64,000 nucleotides of DNA from Moraxella sp. FZFQ2102 (GTDB lineage Bacteria > Pseudomonadota > Gammaproteobacteria > Pseudomonadales > Moraxellaceae): positions 1,302,001 through 1,366,000 of the forward strand of contig NZ_CP099960.1 of the NCBI RefSeq assembly GCF_024137865.1, in the 5' to 3' direction. The notes beneath the pieces are model-generated. The model was not told the origin of the DNA. It worked only from the letters and a program-made list of their open reading frames with translations, and made no database searches. Within the stretch, counting starts at the first letter, position 1; every line of letters begins with the position of its first letter. Made by a program: the position numbers and the translations under genes. Of the stretch, positions 37,161 through 48,398 are shown piece after piece.

Positions 37161-38474
37161 ATGACTACCATTCGATTGAACGAGCTGATCGACAGCCAAC
37201 CACTGGGCCGCTACCAAAAAATCATCATCTCACTGTGCATGGCGCTGATGATCTTGGATGGATATGACATCCAAGCGATGGCGTATGCCGCGCCTTTGAT
37301 CATGGAGAGCTGGCAAGTGGATAAGGCATTGCTTGGCGTGGTGTTCAGCGCGGCATTGGGTGGTCTGTTCGTTGGCTCACTGCTATTAAGTAGCTTATCG
37401 GATCGCTATGGTCGCCGTCCGATTTTATTGGTTTCGACTTTTGCTTTTGCGGTGCTGATGCTATTGACACCCCTTGCCAAGAACCTTGAGCAGCTTGCGA
37501 TGATTCGCTTTGTGACGGGGATATTTTTGGGCGGCATCATGCCTAATGCCATGGCGTACAGCTCGGATATCGTACCCAAGCGTCAGCAGGTGTTCATCAT
37601 GACGATGATCTCGGCAGGCTTTACGCTTGGGGCGATTTTGGGCGGCTTTGTGGCGACTGCGCTCAAGCCCTTTGGTTGGGAAGCGATCTTTTATTTCGGT
37701 GGTATTATGCCATTGATTTTATTCGTGTTTATGTATTTTTGGATTCCTGAGTCCCAAAAATTCTTGGTCGCACGCTCGCGCCACCCCAAAAAAGTACTAG
37801 AATCGCTGCGCAAGTTTTATCCATCGCTTGGCTTAAATGATGATGTCAAAATCGAGCTAGAAGACAAAACCACGCATAAGACATCGCCACTGGATCTGTT
37901 CAAACAAGGTCGTGCATTTTTCACCAGTACCATGTGGATCATCACGGTGCTAAATATGATCAGCTTGTATTTCTTGTCAAGTTGGCTGCCTGCCTTGGGC
38001 AAAGAATCAGGCTTGTCAATCAATCAAGCCTTGATGCTAGGTACAGTGCTGCAGCTGGGCGCGCTGATCGGCAGTCTGTCACAGGGCGCGATCATTCATA
38101 AATTTGGCTTTTATAAAGTCTTAATGCCAGTGTTCGTACTTGCGATCGTTACGGTCGGTTACATCGGCTACAGCGTGCATAGCGTGGCACTGCTGTTCGT
38201 TGTGGTGTTCTTGGCGGGCTTTGCGGTCATTGGTGGTCAGCCGACGCTCAATGCGTTATCAGCAAGCCACTATCCTGTGCTGCTTCGTAGTACAGGTGTG
38301 GGCTGGAGCATTGGCATTGGTCGCTTGGGTTCGGTGATTGGTCCTGTGTTGGGCGGTAGTCTGGCAGCGAGTATGAACATCGGGCCGCTGTTTTTGATCG
38401 CGGCGATTCCATCGGTATTGGTGCTAGTGATGCTGTTCGTCCAAGCGCGTGGCAACACAGGTTCAGCTGTATAA
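37161..38474 (+). CDS. Aromatic acid:H+ symporter family MFS transporter
   Basis: 437 residues with twelve membrane segments. The helix-1 motif LDGYDIQAMAYAAPLI and loop motif LSDRYGRRPILL are those of the AAHS family (PcaK, BenK, MhpT), which import benzoates and hydroxylated aromatic acids. The substrate is not set by the neighbours, as no catabolic genes are nearby. A single gene ending in a strong terminator. Confidence 0.88.
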   Translation: MTTIRLNELIDSQPLGRYQKIIISLCMALMILDGYDIQAMAYAAPLIMESWQVDKALLGVVFSAALGGLFVGSLLLSSLSDRYGRRPILLVSTFAFAVLMLLTPLAKNLEQLAMIRFVTGIFLGGIMPNAMAYSSDIVPKRQQVFIMTMISAGFTLGAILGGFVATALKPFGWEAIFYFGGIMPLILFVFMYFWIPESQKFLVARSRHPKKVLESLRKFYPSLGLNDDVKIELEDKTTHKTSPLDLFKQGRAFFTSTMWIITVLNMISLYFLSSWLPALGKESGLSINQALMLGTVLQLGALIGSLSQGAIIHKFGFYKVLMPVFVLAIVTVGYIGYSVHSVALLFVVVFLAGFAVIGGQPTLNALSASHYPVLLRSTGVGWSIGIGRLGSVIGPVLGGSLAASMNIGPLFLIAAIPSVLVLVMLFVQARGNTGSAV

Positions 38475-38506
38475 ATTTATTGGTTTAAATTGGATAAACC
38501 ACACAT

Positions 38507-38541
38507 AAAATCCTGCAATCATCTTGGTTGCAGGATTTTTA
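38507..38541 (+). terminator. Terminator after the AAHS transporter gene
   Basis: AAAATCCTGCAA / TTGCAGGATTTT stem with a T tail. Confidence 0.9.
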
Positions 38542-38632
38542 TTTGGGATCATTGATGACTTAAGCTTAAAAATTGTGGGCTAAGAGTGGCTTTTTTATCA
38601 TATAAATCGATAGGTTTATCAATATTATCAAA

Positions 38633-38661
38633 TTATGATGATAAATGCACTGTGGTATAAT
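38633..38661 (+). promoter_or_regulatory. Likely promoter of the FMN-binding glutamate-synthase-like gene
   Basis: TTATGA, a 17-nt spacer and a perfect TATAAT at 38656-38661, about 120 nt upstream of the ATG. The rest of this 307-bp gap holds the preceding terminator and a leader without a recognised element. Confidence 0.5.
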
Positions 38662-38781
38662 CGCCACAATCTGTCTATGCATTCATCTGTGCATCAAACA
38701 CTCATTAATCCAAGAACTTATTGACCTAAGAAAAAGGCGTGCGGCTGTGCCAAAAGCGTCATCGTGTGGGAATGTCCTTTT

Positions 38782-40455
38782 ATGACTTATCCAAAACCAA
38801 ATAATCATTCAGCGAACTTCTTTTTTTTGATTTTGCCGCGCTATGTGCTGTTTTGGGTCTGCGTTGCGTTGATTCCTGTGGCGTTATTTTTGCAAATCTG
38901 GTGGTTGCTTGTGATCGCCATCGCCTTGACTTGCCTTGGGATTTATAATATCAATCAAAAACGCCACGCGATCTTGCGCAATTATCCGATCAGCGGACAC
39001 ATTCGCTTTTTATTTGAGAATTTCCGCCCAGAGGTGCGCCAATATTTCATCGAAGGCGATCGCGATGAAGTGCCGTTTTCGCGTCTGCAGCGCTCAATCG
39101 TTTATCAGCGTGCTAAGGATTTGGACAGCACCACCGCCTTTGGTAGCTTGAATGATTTGACCAAACCAGGTACGGATTGGTTCTTGCACTCAGGTCGCAG
39201 CCACACGATCGAAAATCACGATTTTCGCGTGCGCGTGGGCAATGAGCGCTGTTTGCAGCCTTATGAGTTGTCAGTGCTGAACATCTCGGCGATGAGTTTT
39301 GGCTCATTGTCCGCCAATGCCATCGAAGCATTGAATAAAGGCGCCAAAGAAGGCGGCTTTGCTCATGATACTGGCGAAGGGAGTATCAGTCCTTATCATC
39401 GTAAGCATGGTGGTGATTTGATTTGGGAGCTTGGCACGGGATATTTTGGCTGCCGTGATGATAATGGTCGATTCAATCCTGAGACTTTCCGTCAGCAGGC
39501 GGCATCTGAGCAGGTCAAGATGATCGAGATCAAGCTGTCACAAGGAGCGAAACCGGGTAAAGGCGGCGTACTACCTGCTGCCAAAATCACCCAAGAGATC
39601 GCTGAGACGCGCCACATTCCGATGGGTGTGGACTGCATTTCGCCAGCGACGCATCCAGAGTTTAGCACGCCGCGCGAGTTGGTACAGTTTTGGCAAAAAT
39701 TGCGCGAATTATCGGGCGGTAAACCTGTGGGCTTTAAGCTGTGTATCGGTATGCCGTGGGAGTTTATGGCGATCGTCAAGGCGATGATTGAAGAAGATAA
39801 TTATCCTGATTTCATTGTCGTCGATGGTGCAGAAGGCGGTACGGGTGCTGCGCCTGTGGAGTTCATGGATTCGGTGGGGATGCCGCTGGTCGATGCGCTG
39901 ATTTTTGTCCAAAATACTTTGGTCGGTGCGGGCATTCGCGATAAGATCAAAATCGGCGTCAGTGGCAAAATCATCAGTGCCTTTGACATTGCCAAGATGA
40001 TGAGCTTGGGGGCGGATTGGTGCAACTCGGCGCGTGGCTTTATGTTTGCGGTGGGCTGTATCCAGTCACGCTCATGCCATACCAACAAATGCCCAACTGG
40101 TGTCGCCACCCAAGACCCTGCTCGCCAAAAAGCATTGGATGTGCCTGATAAGTCGCGCCGCGTGAAAAACTTCCACGGCAATACACTAAAAGCACTGTCA
40201 GGTCTGGTCGGTGCAGCAGGGCTGAATCACCCAAGTGAACTGAAGCCACATCACATCGTCCGTCGCCAGCCAGACGGCTGGATTAAGCTGTTGTCCGAGC
40301 ATTATCAGTTCATCGACTCAGGTTCGCTATTGACAGGTGATTGTGGTCGTCGTGTGCTGGATGATATGTGGAAGCTTGCCGATCCGAACAGCTTTCAGGC
40401 GATGAGCATCGCTGATGAGATCGTTGATGCTGAGAATGAGCGCCGCCGTCATTGA
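38782..40455 (+). CDS. Membrane-anchored FMN-binding glutamate synthase family protein
   Basis: 557 residues. Two hydrophobic segments at about residues 12-55 anchor the protein. The rest is the FMN/Fe-S barrel of glutamate synthase: NISAMSFGSLSANAIEALN, GEGSISPYHRKHGGDLIWE, KPGKGGVLP, GAEGGTGAAP and the cysteine cluster SCHTNKCPTGVATQ. The amidotransferase (GltB N-terminal) and GltD-like parts are missing, so it cannot use glutamine by itself. Proteins of this type are common but their reaction is not established. The start at 38782 is chosen over 38764. Confidence 0.87.
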   Translation: MTYPKPNNHSANFFFLILPRYVLFWVCVALIPVALFLQIWWLLVIAIALTCLGIYNINQKRHAILRNYPISGHIRFLFENFRPEVRQYFIEGDRDEVPFSRLQRSIVYQRAKDLDSTTAFGSLNDLTKPGTDWFLHSGRSHTIENHDFRVRVGNERCLQPYELSVLNISAMSFGSLSANAIEALNKGAKEGGFAHDTGEGSISPYHRKHGGDLIWELGTGYFGCRDDNGRFNPETFRQQAASEQVKMIEIKLSQGAKPGKGGVLPAAKITQEIAETRHIPMGVDCISPATHPEFSTPRELVQFWQKLRELSGGKPVGFKLCIGMPWEFMAIVKAMIEEDNYPDFIVVDGAEGGTGAAPVEFMDSVGMPLVDALIFVQNTLVGAGIRDKIKIGVSGKIISAFDIAKMMSLGADWCNSARGFMFAVGCIQSRSCHTNKCPTGVATQDPARQKALDVPDKSRRVKNFHGNTLKALSGLVGAAGLNHPSELKPHHIVRRQPDGWIKLLSEHYQFIDSGSLLTGDCGRRVLDDMWKLADPNSFQAMSIADEIVDAENERRRH

Positions 40456-40480
40456 TTGATTTTGAAATAAATCACCATCA

Positions 40481-40513
40481 AAAAAGCCATTGGATATTCC
40501 AAATGGCTTTTTG
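40481..40513. terminator. Bidirectional terminator between the glutamate-synthase-like gene and aldehyde dehydrogenase gene
   Basis: AAAAAGCCATT / AATGGCTTTTT stem with T-runs on both strands, between convergent genes. Confidence 0.85.
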
Positions 40514-40538
40514 TTTTCTTGCTCTTCACTCCCTACTC

Positions 40539-42050
40539 TTAGAAAAACCCCAATGCCTTAGCCGAATAGCTGACCAATAGGTTTTTGGTTTGTTGATAAT
40601 GATCAAGCATCATCTTGTGCGTCTCACGGCCAATGCCTGATTTTTTGTAGCCACCAAAAGCGGCATGGGCAGGGTAGATATGGTAGCAGTTGGTCCATAC
40701 ACGACCTGCTTGGATAGCACGGCCAGCACGATAAGCGGTCGTGCCGTCACGGCTCCAAACGCCTGCACCCAGACCATACATGGTGTCGTTAGCGATGGCG
40801 ATGGCTTCATCAAAGTCTTTGAAAGTGGTTACTGACAGCACAGGGCCAAAGATTTCTTCTTGGAAAATCTCCATGCTGTTCTCACCCTTAAAGATGGTCG
40901 GCTCGATATAAAATCCACCATCCACTTCGCTGCGAGCTTCGCCGCCAGTCAAGACTTCCGCCCCTTCAGCTTTACCTTTGGCGATACAGCCTAAGATTTT
41001 GTCTTGTTGCTCTTGGGATGCTTGAGCGCCGATCATGGTGTCGGTATCGAGCGGATGACCAGTTTTGATGTTCTTGACACGCTCAACGGCTTTTTTCAAG
41101 AAAGCTTCGGCGATGCTTTCGTGTACCAATGCACGAGATGGGCAGGTGCAGACTTCGCCTTGGTTTAGGGCGAACATCGCAAAGCCTTCCAAAGCCTTAT
41201 CCAAGAATTCATCTTCACGATCCATGACATCAGCAAAGAAGATGTTTGGCGATTTGCCGCCTAGCTCAAGCGTCACAGGGATGATATTTTCGGTGGCGTA
41301 TTGCATGATTTTTTGACCGACTTCGGTTGAGCCGGTAAAGGCGACTTTGCCGATGCGTGGATTGGTCGCAAGCGGTGTGCCGACTTCAGGACCAAAGCCG
41401 TTGACCACATTGAGCACACCTTTTGGTAGCAAATCTTCAATCAGCTCAATGAGCACCATGATACTGACAGGCGTTTGCTCAGCAGGCTTAAGTACGATGC
41501 AGTTACCCGCTGCTAGCGCAGGGGCGATTTTCCATGCTGCCATCAAGATTGGGAAGTTCCAAGGGATAATCTGACCCACCACGCCAATCGGCTCGTGGAA
41601 ATGATACGCGACAGTGTCATCATCGATTTGGCTGATGCTGCCTTCTTGGCTACGGATACAGCCAGCAAAATAGCGGAAATGGTCAATCGCCAGCGGAATA
41701 TCAGCTGCCAAAGTCTCACGGATTGGCTTACCATTTTCCCAAGTCTCAGCGACGGCAAGCGTCTCAAGATTGGCTTCTAGGCGGTCAGCGATTTTTAATA
41801 ATAAGGCTGAGCGTTCGGTCGGCGAAGTCTTGCCCCAAGCGTCCTTGGCAGCGTGTGCCGCATCAAGTGCCAGCTCAATATCTTTGGCATTGGATTTGGC
41901 GACTTTGGCAAAGGGCTTGCCATCGACTGGCGAGATGTCGTCAAAATATTCCCCATCCATAGGGGCAACCCATTGCCCACCGATGAAATTGTCATATTTT
42001 TCTTTGAAATTGACTTTACTGCCCTCGGTATTTGGATTGGCATAACGCAT
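40539..42050 (-). CDS. NAD(P)-dependent aldehyde dehydrogenase (AldB/ExaC-like)
   Basis: 503 residues. NAD-binding motifs [13 protein letters not shown] and [12 protein letters not shown]; catalytic Glu in [11 protein letters not shown] and catalytic Cys in [14 protein letters not shown]. The C-terminus ([20 protein letters not shown]) is like the AldB/ExaC acetaldehyde dehydrogenases used in ethanol or acetaldehyde oxidation. The ATG at 42050 is preceded by GGAA. The upstream gap carries an inverted repeat (42147-42185). Confidence 0.92.
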   Translation of the reverse strand: MRYANPNTEGSKVNFKEKYDNFIGGQWVAPMDGEYFDDISPVDGKPFAKVAKSNAKDIELALDAAHAAKDAWGKTSPTERSALLLKIADRLEANLETLAVAETWENGKPIRETLAADIPLAIDHFRYFAGCIRSQEGSISQIDDDTVAYHFHEPIGVVGQIIPWNFPILMAAWKIAPALAAGNCIVLKPAEQTPVSIMVLIELIEDLLPKGVLNVVNGFGPEVGTPLATNPRIGKVAFTGSTEVGQKIMQYATENIIPVTLELGGKSPNIFFADVMDREDEFLDKALEGFAMFALNQGEVCTCPSRALVHESIAEAFLKKAVERVKNIKTGHPLDTDTMIGAQASQEQQDKILGCIAKGKAEGAEVLTGGEARSEVDGGFYIEPTIFKGENSMEIFQEEIFGPVLSVTTFKDFDEAIAIANDTMYGLGAGVWSRDGTTAYRAGRAIQAGRVWTNCYHIYPAHAAFGGYKKSGIGRETHKMMLDHYQQTKNLLVSYSAKALGFF

Positions 42051-42537
42051 GATAAGTTCCTTTTTTGTTGATTGTCTGATCATCAACTGACCAAGGACGC
42101 AGTGACATCCTTGTATCACTTGATGACTTTATAATGCATGAAAATTGGTACAAATGTCCACATAATTTGTAGATAATTTGTATCCATTTATTGCAATATT
42201 CTAACTTGTGCATGCTCGTTTGGTAGTTGCTTGATTTGATACAACTTTTTGTAAAAACCACCAGAGTTGTTTAATAAAATTACAAAAACGCGAGCGATCA
42301 CGAAATCAGATAAAATCAAGTAAGTAATAAGTAAGTAAAGTGTAAGCTTTGGGATTAAAAGATGAAAAATCGATGGTTTTTGTGCCGAAAAAAGCGTTTG
42401 CAACTTGTTATCTTGCAAAAAAAGGCGTACACTATAGCGTGGTATGTCTTTTATCAAGACGCACAGTTTGTCGCCACCGTTTAACAAGCTTGTTAGGCAT
42501 GGCGATATAATGTTTACTAACTCATGGCGTAATAACA
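42051..42537. other. Intergenic region between the aldehyde dehydrogenase gene and sucA
   Basis: 487 bp between divergent genes, holding the regulatory inverted repeat described separately and AT-rich sequence near sucA. Minus-strand open frames here have no family support. Confidence 0.5.
42147..42185. promoter_or_regulatory. Inverted repeat upstream of the aldehyde dehydrogenase gene, possible operator
   Basis: GGTACAAAT (42147-42155) and ATTTGTATCC (42176-42185) are near-complements, separated by 20 nt, with a third AATTTGT between them. They lie 97-135 nt upstream of the ATG, a usual place for an activator. Confidence 0.4.
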
Positions 42538-45390
42538 ATGACAAACAGTAAAGAGACGGTGGCGTTTTTAAACACCGAATTGGCGGCAGACAGTGCAGCC
42601 TATGTCGAAGCACTGTATGAACAATACCTAGAAGATAAAAATAGTGTCAGCGAAGACTGGCAGACTTATTTTGCAGATTATCGTCAAGACAATGACGCAC
42701 CACACAATGCCATTAAAGAGCAGTTCTTGCTTTTGGCGCGGAACCAAACCAATGCACCGCGTGCAGCAGCTGGCGCATCAAGCGAAGCCAACCCAAAACA
42801 AATGGCAGTGCAGCAGCTGATCTCATCTTATCGTCGCCGTGGTCATCGCATGGCGAACCTAGATCCACTTGGGCTACAAGATCGCCCACGCCTAGAAGAG
42901 CTGACTTTGGCTTATCATGGTCTATCTGAAGCAGATCTAGACACCGTATTCCCAACCAATGACCTTGCCATCGGCAAAGATACCGCAACCTTGCGCGAGA
43001 TCATCGAAATCCTAGAGCGCGTCTATTGCGGCAGCATCGGCTATGAATATATGCATGTATTCACCGCCACCGAAAAACGCTGGTTCGAGAACTATATCGA
43101 ATCAAATCACGGTCATATCCGCTTTGATAAAGCCAAAAAACTAGAAATCTTCGAGCGCCTGAACGCAGCTGAAGGCTTGGAAAAATACCTTGCGCGTAAA
43201 TACACAGGTGTGAAGCGTTTCGGTCTAGAAGGTGGTGAAAGCTTCATCCCTGCAGTGCACGAGATGGTGCAGCGCGTCGGTGGCTATGGCTCAAAAGAAG
43301 CCGTCATCGGTATGGCGCACCGCGGTCGTCTGAACTTGCTTGTCAATATCTTGGGCAAAAACCCAAGCGATCTGTTCGATGAATTTGATGGTAAAGTACA
43401 ACCTGTCAATGGCTCAGGCGATGTAAAGTACCACAACGGTTTTTCATCGAATGTGATGACACCAGGTGGCGAGATGCACCTTGCTTTGGCGTTCAACCCA
43501 TCGCATCTAGAGATCGTCTCACCTGTACTACAAGGCTCAGTGCGTGCGCGTCAAGCTCGCCGCTCAGAAGAGTACGGCTATGACATCGACAACAGCACTG
43601 TATTGCCGATCGTTGTGCATGGTGATGCTGCCTTTGCAGGTCAAGGTGTGAACCAAGAAACTTTCCAAATGTCACAAACACGCGCCTACAAGACAGGCGG
43701 TACTGTGCATATCGTGATCAATAACCAAGTTGGTTTCACCACTTCTCGTCCAGAAGACGCGCGCTCTACTGAATATTGTACTGATGTCGCAAAAATGGTA
43801 CACGCACCGATCCTTCATGTCAATGGTGATGATCCAGAAGCGGTAGTATTTGCATCGCAGCTGATGGTGGACTATCGCCGTGAATTTGGCAAAGACATCG
43901 TACTTGACATCGTCTGCTACCGCCGTAACGGTCATAACGAATCAGATGAGCCATCAGCCACTCAGCCGCTGATGTACGCTGTCATCAAAAAACTACCAAC
44001 CACGCGCACCAAATATGCCGAGCAGCTGATCAAAGAAGGCGTATTGACCGCCGAAGAAAGCAGCAAGTTCGAAGATGATTATCGTGTAGCACTAGACAAT
44101 GGTCAAAATGTCGCCAACGGTTGGGTCAGCGAGCCAAATACCGAACTGTTCGTGGATTGGAAACCTTACCTAGGTCATAAGCTTGTCGATGACTGGGAAA
44201 CTGGTGTCGATATTGAAAAACTAAAAGCCTATGGCGAAGCGATGGCGAAGATTCCAGAAGGCTTCACCTTGCAGCGTCAAGTGGCAAAAGTCATCGAGCA
44301 ACGCCTAGCCATGCAAACTGGTCAAGAGCCACTGAACTGGGGTGCGGCTGAGACTTTGGCTTATGCAAGTCTTGCCGATGAAGGTTCATTGGTGCGTATC
44401 ACTGGTGAAGATGTCGGTCGTGGTACTTTCTCACACCGTCACAGCGAGCTGTACAATGTCAATGACGGCAGTATGTACATTCCGCTACAGCACATCTCTC
44501 CAAATCAAGCCCGTTTTGCAACTTATAACTCACTGCTATCGGAAGAAGCGGTATTAGCGTTCGAATACGGCTATGCGACCACTGTGCCAAATGCACTGAT
44601 TGTATGGGAGGCGCAGTTCGGTGACTTCGCGAACGGTGCGCAAGTGGTCATCGACCAGTTCATCTCATCAGGTGAGACCAAGTGGCAGCGCGTCTGTGGT
44701 TTGACCATGCTATTGCCACATGGCTTTGAAGGTCAAGGCCCTGAGCATTCATCAGCGCGTCTGGAGCGTTTCTTGCAGCTGTGTGCTGAAGAAAATATGC
44801 AAGTCATCACACCAACGACACCAGCGCAGATTTTCCACGCCTTGCGCCGTCAGGTATTGCGCCCGATCCGTAAGCCATTGGTGGTAATGTCACCAAAAAG
44901 CCTACTTCGTCATCCATTAGCGACTTCTGAGCTGTCAGAATTGGCAACAGGTAAGTTTGAAACCGTATTGTCAGAGATCGATACCATCGACAACAGCAAA
45001 GTGACTCGCCTAGTGCTATGTGGTGGTAAAGTTTACTACGATCTACTGGATCAACGCCGCAAACTGGGTCAAGAGCATGTGGCGATCGTTCGTATCGAGC
45101 AGCTATATCCACTGCCAGAAGCGCGCATTCTAGAAGAGATCGCTAAGTATCCAAATCTAGAAGAGATCATCTGGTCACAAGAAGAGCCATTGAACCAAGG
45201 TGCTTGGTACTATCTAGCACCGGAACTATATCGCATCGTCGTGCCTGCGCCTACTAAGGCGAAAATCATCGCACCGTCAGCACGCCCAGCGGCGGCTGCC
45301 CCTGCGACAGGCTCACCGAAGATGCACGCAGAACAACAAAAAGCCCTGATTGCACAAGCATTGGGTGTGACTGTTGATGCACTACAATAA
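42538..45390 (+). CDS. sucA: 2-oxoglutarate dehydrogenase E1 component
   Basis: 950 residues, full length. A thiamine-diphosphate enzyme that decarboxylates 2-oxoglutarate. N-terminal AYVEALYEQYLEDKNSVSEDW is the E2-binding region; GMAHRGRLNLLVNILGK, HGDAAFAGQG, and NNQVGFTTSRPEDARS are ThDP/metal motifs; EAQFGDFANGAQVVIDQF and PHGFEGQGPEHSSARLERFL are in the C-terminal half. First gene of sucA-sucB-lpd. Leucines are mostly CTA, a mark of high expression here. Confidence 0.98.
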   Translation: MTNSKETVAFLNTELAADSAAYVEALYEQYLEDKNSVSEDWQTYFADYRQDNDAPHNAIKEQFLLLARNQTNAPRAAAGASSEANPKQMAVQQLISSYRRRGHRMANLDPLGLQDRPRLEELTLAYHGLSEADLDTVFPTNDLAIGKDTATLREIIEILERVYCGSIGYEYMHVFTATEKRWFENYIESNHGHIRFDKAKKLEIFERLNAAEGLEKYLARKYTGVKRFGLEGGESFIPAVHEMVQRVGGYGSKEAVIGMAHRGRLNLLVNILGKNPSDLFDEFDGKVQPVNGSGDVKYHNGFSSNVMTPGGEMHLALAFNPSHLEIVSPVLQGSVRARQARRSEEYGYDIDNSTVLPIVVHGDAAFAGQGVNQETFQMSQTRAYKTGGTVHIVINNQVGFTTSRPEDARSTEYCTDVAKMVHAPILHVNGDDPEAVVFASQLMVDYRREFGKDIVLDIVCYRRNGHNESDEPSATQPLMYAVIKKLPTTRTKYAEQLIKEGVLTAEESSKFEDDYRVALDNGQNVANGWVSEPNTELFVDWKPYLGHKLVDDWETGVDIEKLKAYGEAMAKIPEGFTLQRQVAKVIEQRLAMQTGQEPLNWGAAETLAYASLADEGSLVRITGEDVGRGTFSHRHSELYNVNDGSMYIPLQHISPNQARFATYNSLLSEEAVLAFEYGYATTVPNALIVWEAQFGDFANGAQVVIDQFISSGETKWQRVCGLTMLLPHGFEGQGPEHSSARLERFLQLCAEENMQVITPTTPAQIFHALRRQVLRPIRKPLVVMSPKSLLRHPLATSELSELATGKFETVLSEIDTIDNSKVTRLVLCGGKVYYDLLDQRRKLGQEHVAIVRIEQLYPLPEARILEEIAKYPNLEEIIWSQEEPLNQGAWYYLAPELYRIVVPAPTKAKIIAPSARPAAAAPATGSPKMHAEQQKALIAQALGVTVDALQ

Positions 45391-45398
45391 TCGCTTGC

Positions 45399-45436
45399 AG
45401 CCAAATCGATGACTGTCGGTTTGGCTGTCTTTACTT
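45399..45436 (+). terminator. Hairpin between sucA and sucB (possible partial terminator)
   Basis: CAGCCAAA / TTTGGCTG stem with a 14-nt loop, then a T-rich stretch. It may lower sucB expression relative to sucA or stabilise the upstream message. Confidence 0.5.
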
Positions 45437-45479
45437 TTTACAATAAAATCAAAATTTTATAAACTTGAAGGAGTTTATT

Positions 45480-46703
45480 ATGGCTGAAATCAAAGCCCCA
45501 GTATTCCCAGAATCAGTTCAAGACGGTACGATTGTTGAGTGGCATGTTGCCGAAGGCGAAGCGGTCAGCCGTGATCAGCTGTTGGCTGAAGTTGAGACCG
45601 ATAAAGTTGTTCTAGAAATCGTTGCACCAGATGACGGCGTTGTGACCAGCATCGTGAAGAAAGTTGATGACACTGTACTGTCAGCTGAAGTGGTTGCGAC
45701 TTTTGAAGCGGGTGCAGCTGCACCAGCAGGCGAAACCAAAGTTGCTAGCAAAGATGAAGCTGATGGCAACACCACAGTAGATCCTGCATCTGTTGCAGCT
45801 CCAGTACAGCCAAAAGCTGACACTGGCGCTGAAGGTGATTTTAAAGATCAAAGCCCGGCTGTGCGTAAAGCTGCTAAAGAAACTGGCGTTAATCCTGCTG
45901 ATGTCCAAGGCTCAGGCCGTGGCGGTCGCGTGACCAAATCAGACATGGTAAACCCAACCTTGAAATCAGACAACGGTCAAGTGATCGCAACAGCTGTTGG
46001 TCAGCGTATCGAAAAACGCGAACCAATGACGCGTCTTCGTAAGCGTATCGCTGAGCGTCTATTGTCAGCCACTCAAGAAACTGCAATGCTGACCACTTTC
46101 AACGAAGTGAACATGAAGCCATTGATGGATCTGCGTGCTAAGTACAAAGATCGCTTCGAAAAACGCCACGGCGTAAAACTTGGCTTTATGTCACTATTTG
46201 TGAAAGCTGCAACCGAAGCACTAAAACGCTTCCCAGCAGTGAACGCATCAATCGATGGCAACGACATCATCTATCATGGCTACTATGATGTGGGCGTGGC
46301 AGTATCTTCTGACCGCGGTCTGGTTGTACCTGTCCTACGCGACACCGATGTGATGAGCATGGCTGATGTCGAAGCAGGCATCCGCGACTACGCGATCAAA
46401 GCACGCGAAGGCAAGCTATCTATCGAAGAGATGACTGGCGGTACTTTCACCATCACCAATGGCGGTGTATTTGGTTCACTACTATCAACCCCAATCATCA
46501 ACCCACCACAAACTGCTATCCTGGGTATGCACGCAATCAATGAGCGCCCAATGGCAGTCAATGGCGAAGTGGTGATCCTACCGATGATGTATTTGGCACT
46601 GTCTTATGACCATCGCCTAATCGACGGTAAAGAAGCGGTACAATTCTTGGTAACCATCAAAGAATTGATCGAAGACCCACAAATGCTACTATTGGATCTA
46701 TAA
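45480..46703 (+). CDS. sucB: Dihydrolipoyl succinyltransferase, E2 of 2-oxoglutarate dehydrogenase
   Basis: 407 residues. One lipoyl domain (residues about 1-75; lipoyl Lys in ETDKVVLEI), an Ala-rich linker, the E3-binding domain ([20 protein letters not shown]) and the catalytic domain with [16 protein letters not shown]. The start at 45480 follows AAGGAG. Confidence 0.97.
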   Translation: MAEIKAPVFPESVQDGTIVEWHVAEGEAVSRDQLLAEVETDKVVLEIVAPDDGVVTSIVKKVDDTVLSAEVVATFEAGAAAPAGETKVASKDEADGNTTVDPASVAAPVQPKADTGAEGDFKDQSPAVRKAAKETGVNPADVQGSGRGGRVTKSDMVNPTLKSDNGQVIATAVGQRIEKREPMTRLRKRIAERLLSATQETAMLTTFNEVNMKPLMDLRAKYKDRFEKRHGVKLGFMSLFVKAATEALKRFPAVNASIDGNDIIYHGYYDVGVAVSSDRGLVVPVLRDTDVMSMADVEAGIRDYAIKAREGKLSIEEMTGGTFTITNGGVFGSLLSTPIINPPQTAILGMHAINERPMAVNGEVVILPMMYLALSYDHRLIDGKEAVQFLVTIKELIEDPQMLLLDL

Positions 46704-46722
46704 TTGATCTGATGTGATGAGT

Positions 46723-46766
46723 ACAAAGGATTGTCGGACGAGTGCTGACAATTCTTTGTGTCTTTA
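46723..46766 (+). terminator. Hairpin between sucB and lpd (possible partial terminator)
   Basis: ACAAAGGATTGTC / GACAATTCTTTGT 13-bp stem, then a T/A-rich run. It is followed by an AT-rich imperfect palindrome at about 46778-46809, so lpd may have its own promoter. Confidence 0.5.
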
Positions 46767-46804
46767 AAAATTGTTTAAATTTATGATTTAATTATATCAT
46801 TTAA

Positions 46805-48277
<1,473 letters not shown>

Positions 48278-48309
48278 TTAATGTAATACATTAATTTAAC
48301 TTGAGTTTT

Positions 48310-48346
48310 AAACACCCCAAAAGTTTCAAGCTTTTGGGGTGTTTTT
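48310..48346 (+). terminator. Terminator after lpd
   Basis: AAACACCCCAAAAG / CTTTTGGGGTGTTT, a 14-bp stem with T5. It marks the border between the TCA operon and the WYL-DUF262 cassette. Confidence 0.93.
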
Positions 48347-48398
48347 GTGGCAAAATAACATAAAAATCACGACGGTTGATAACAGGAGTCTCGATCAG

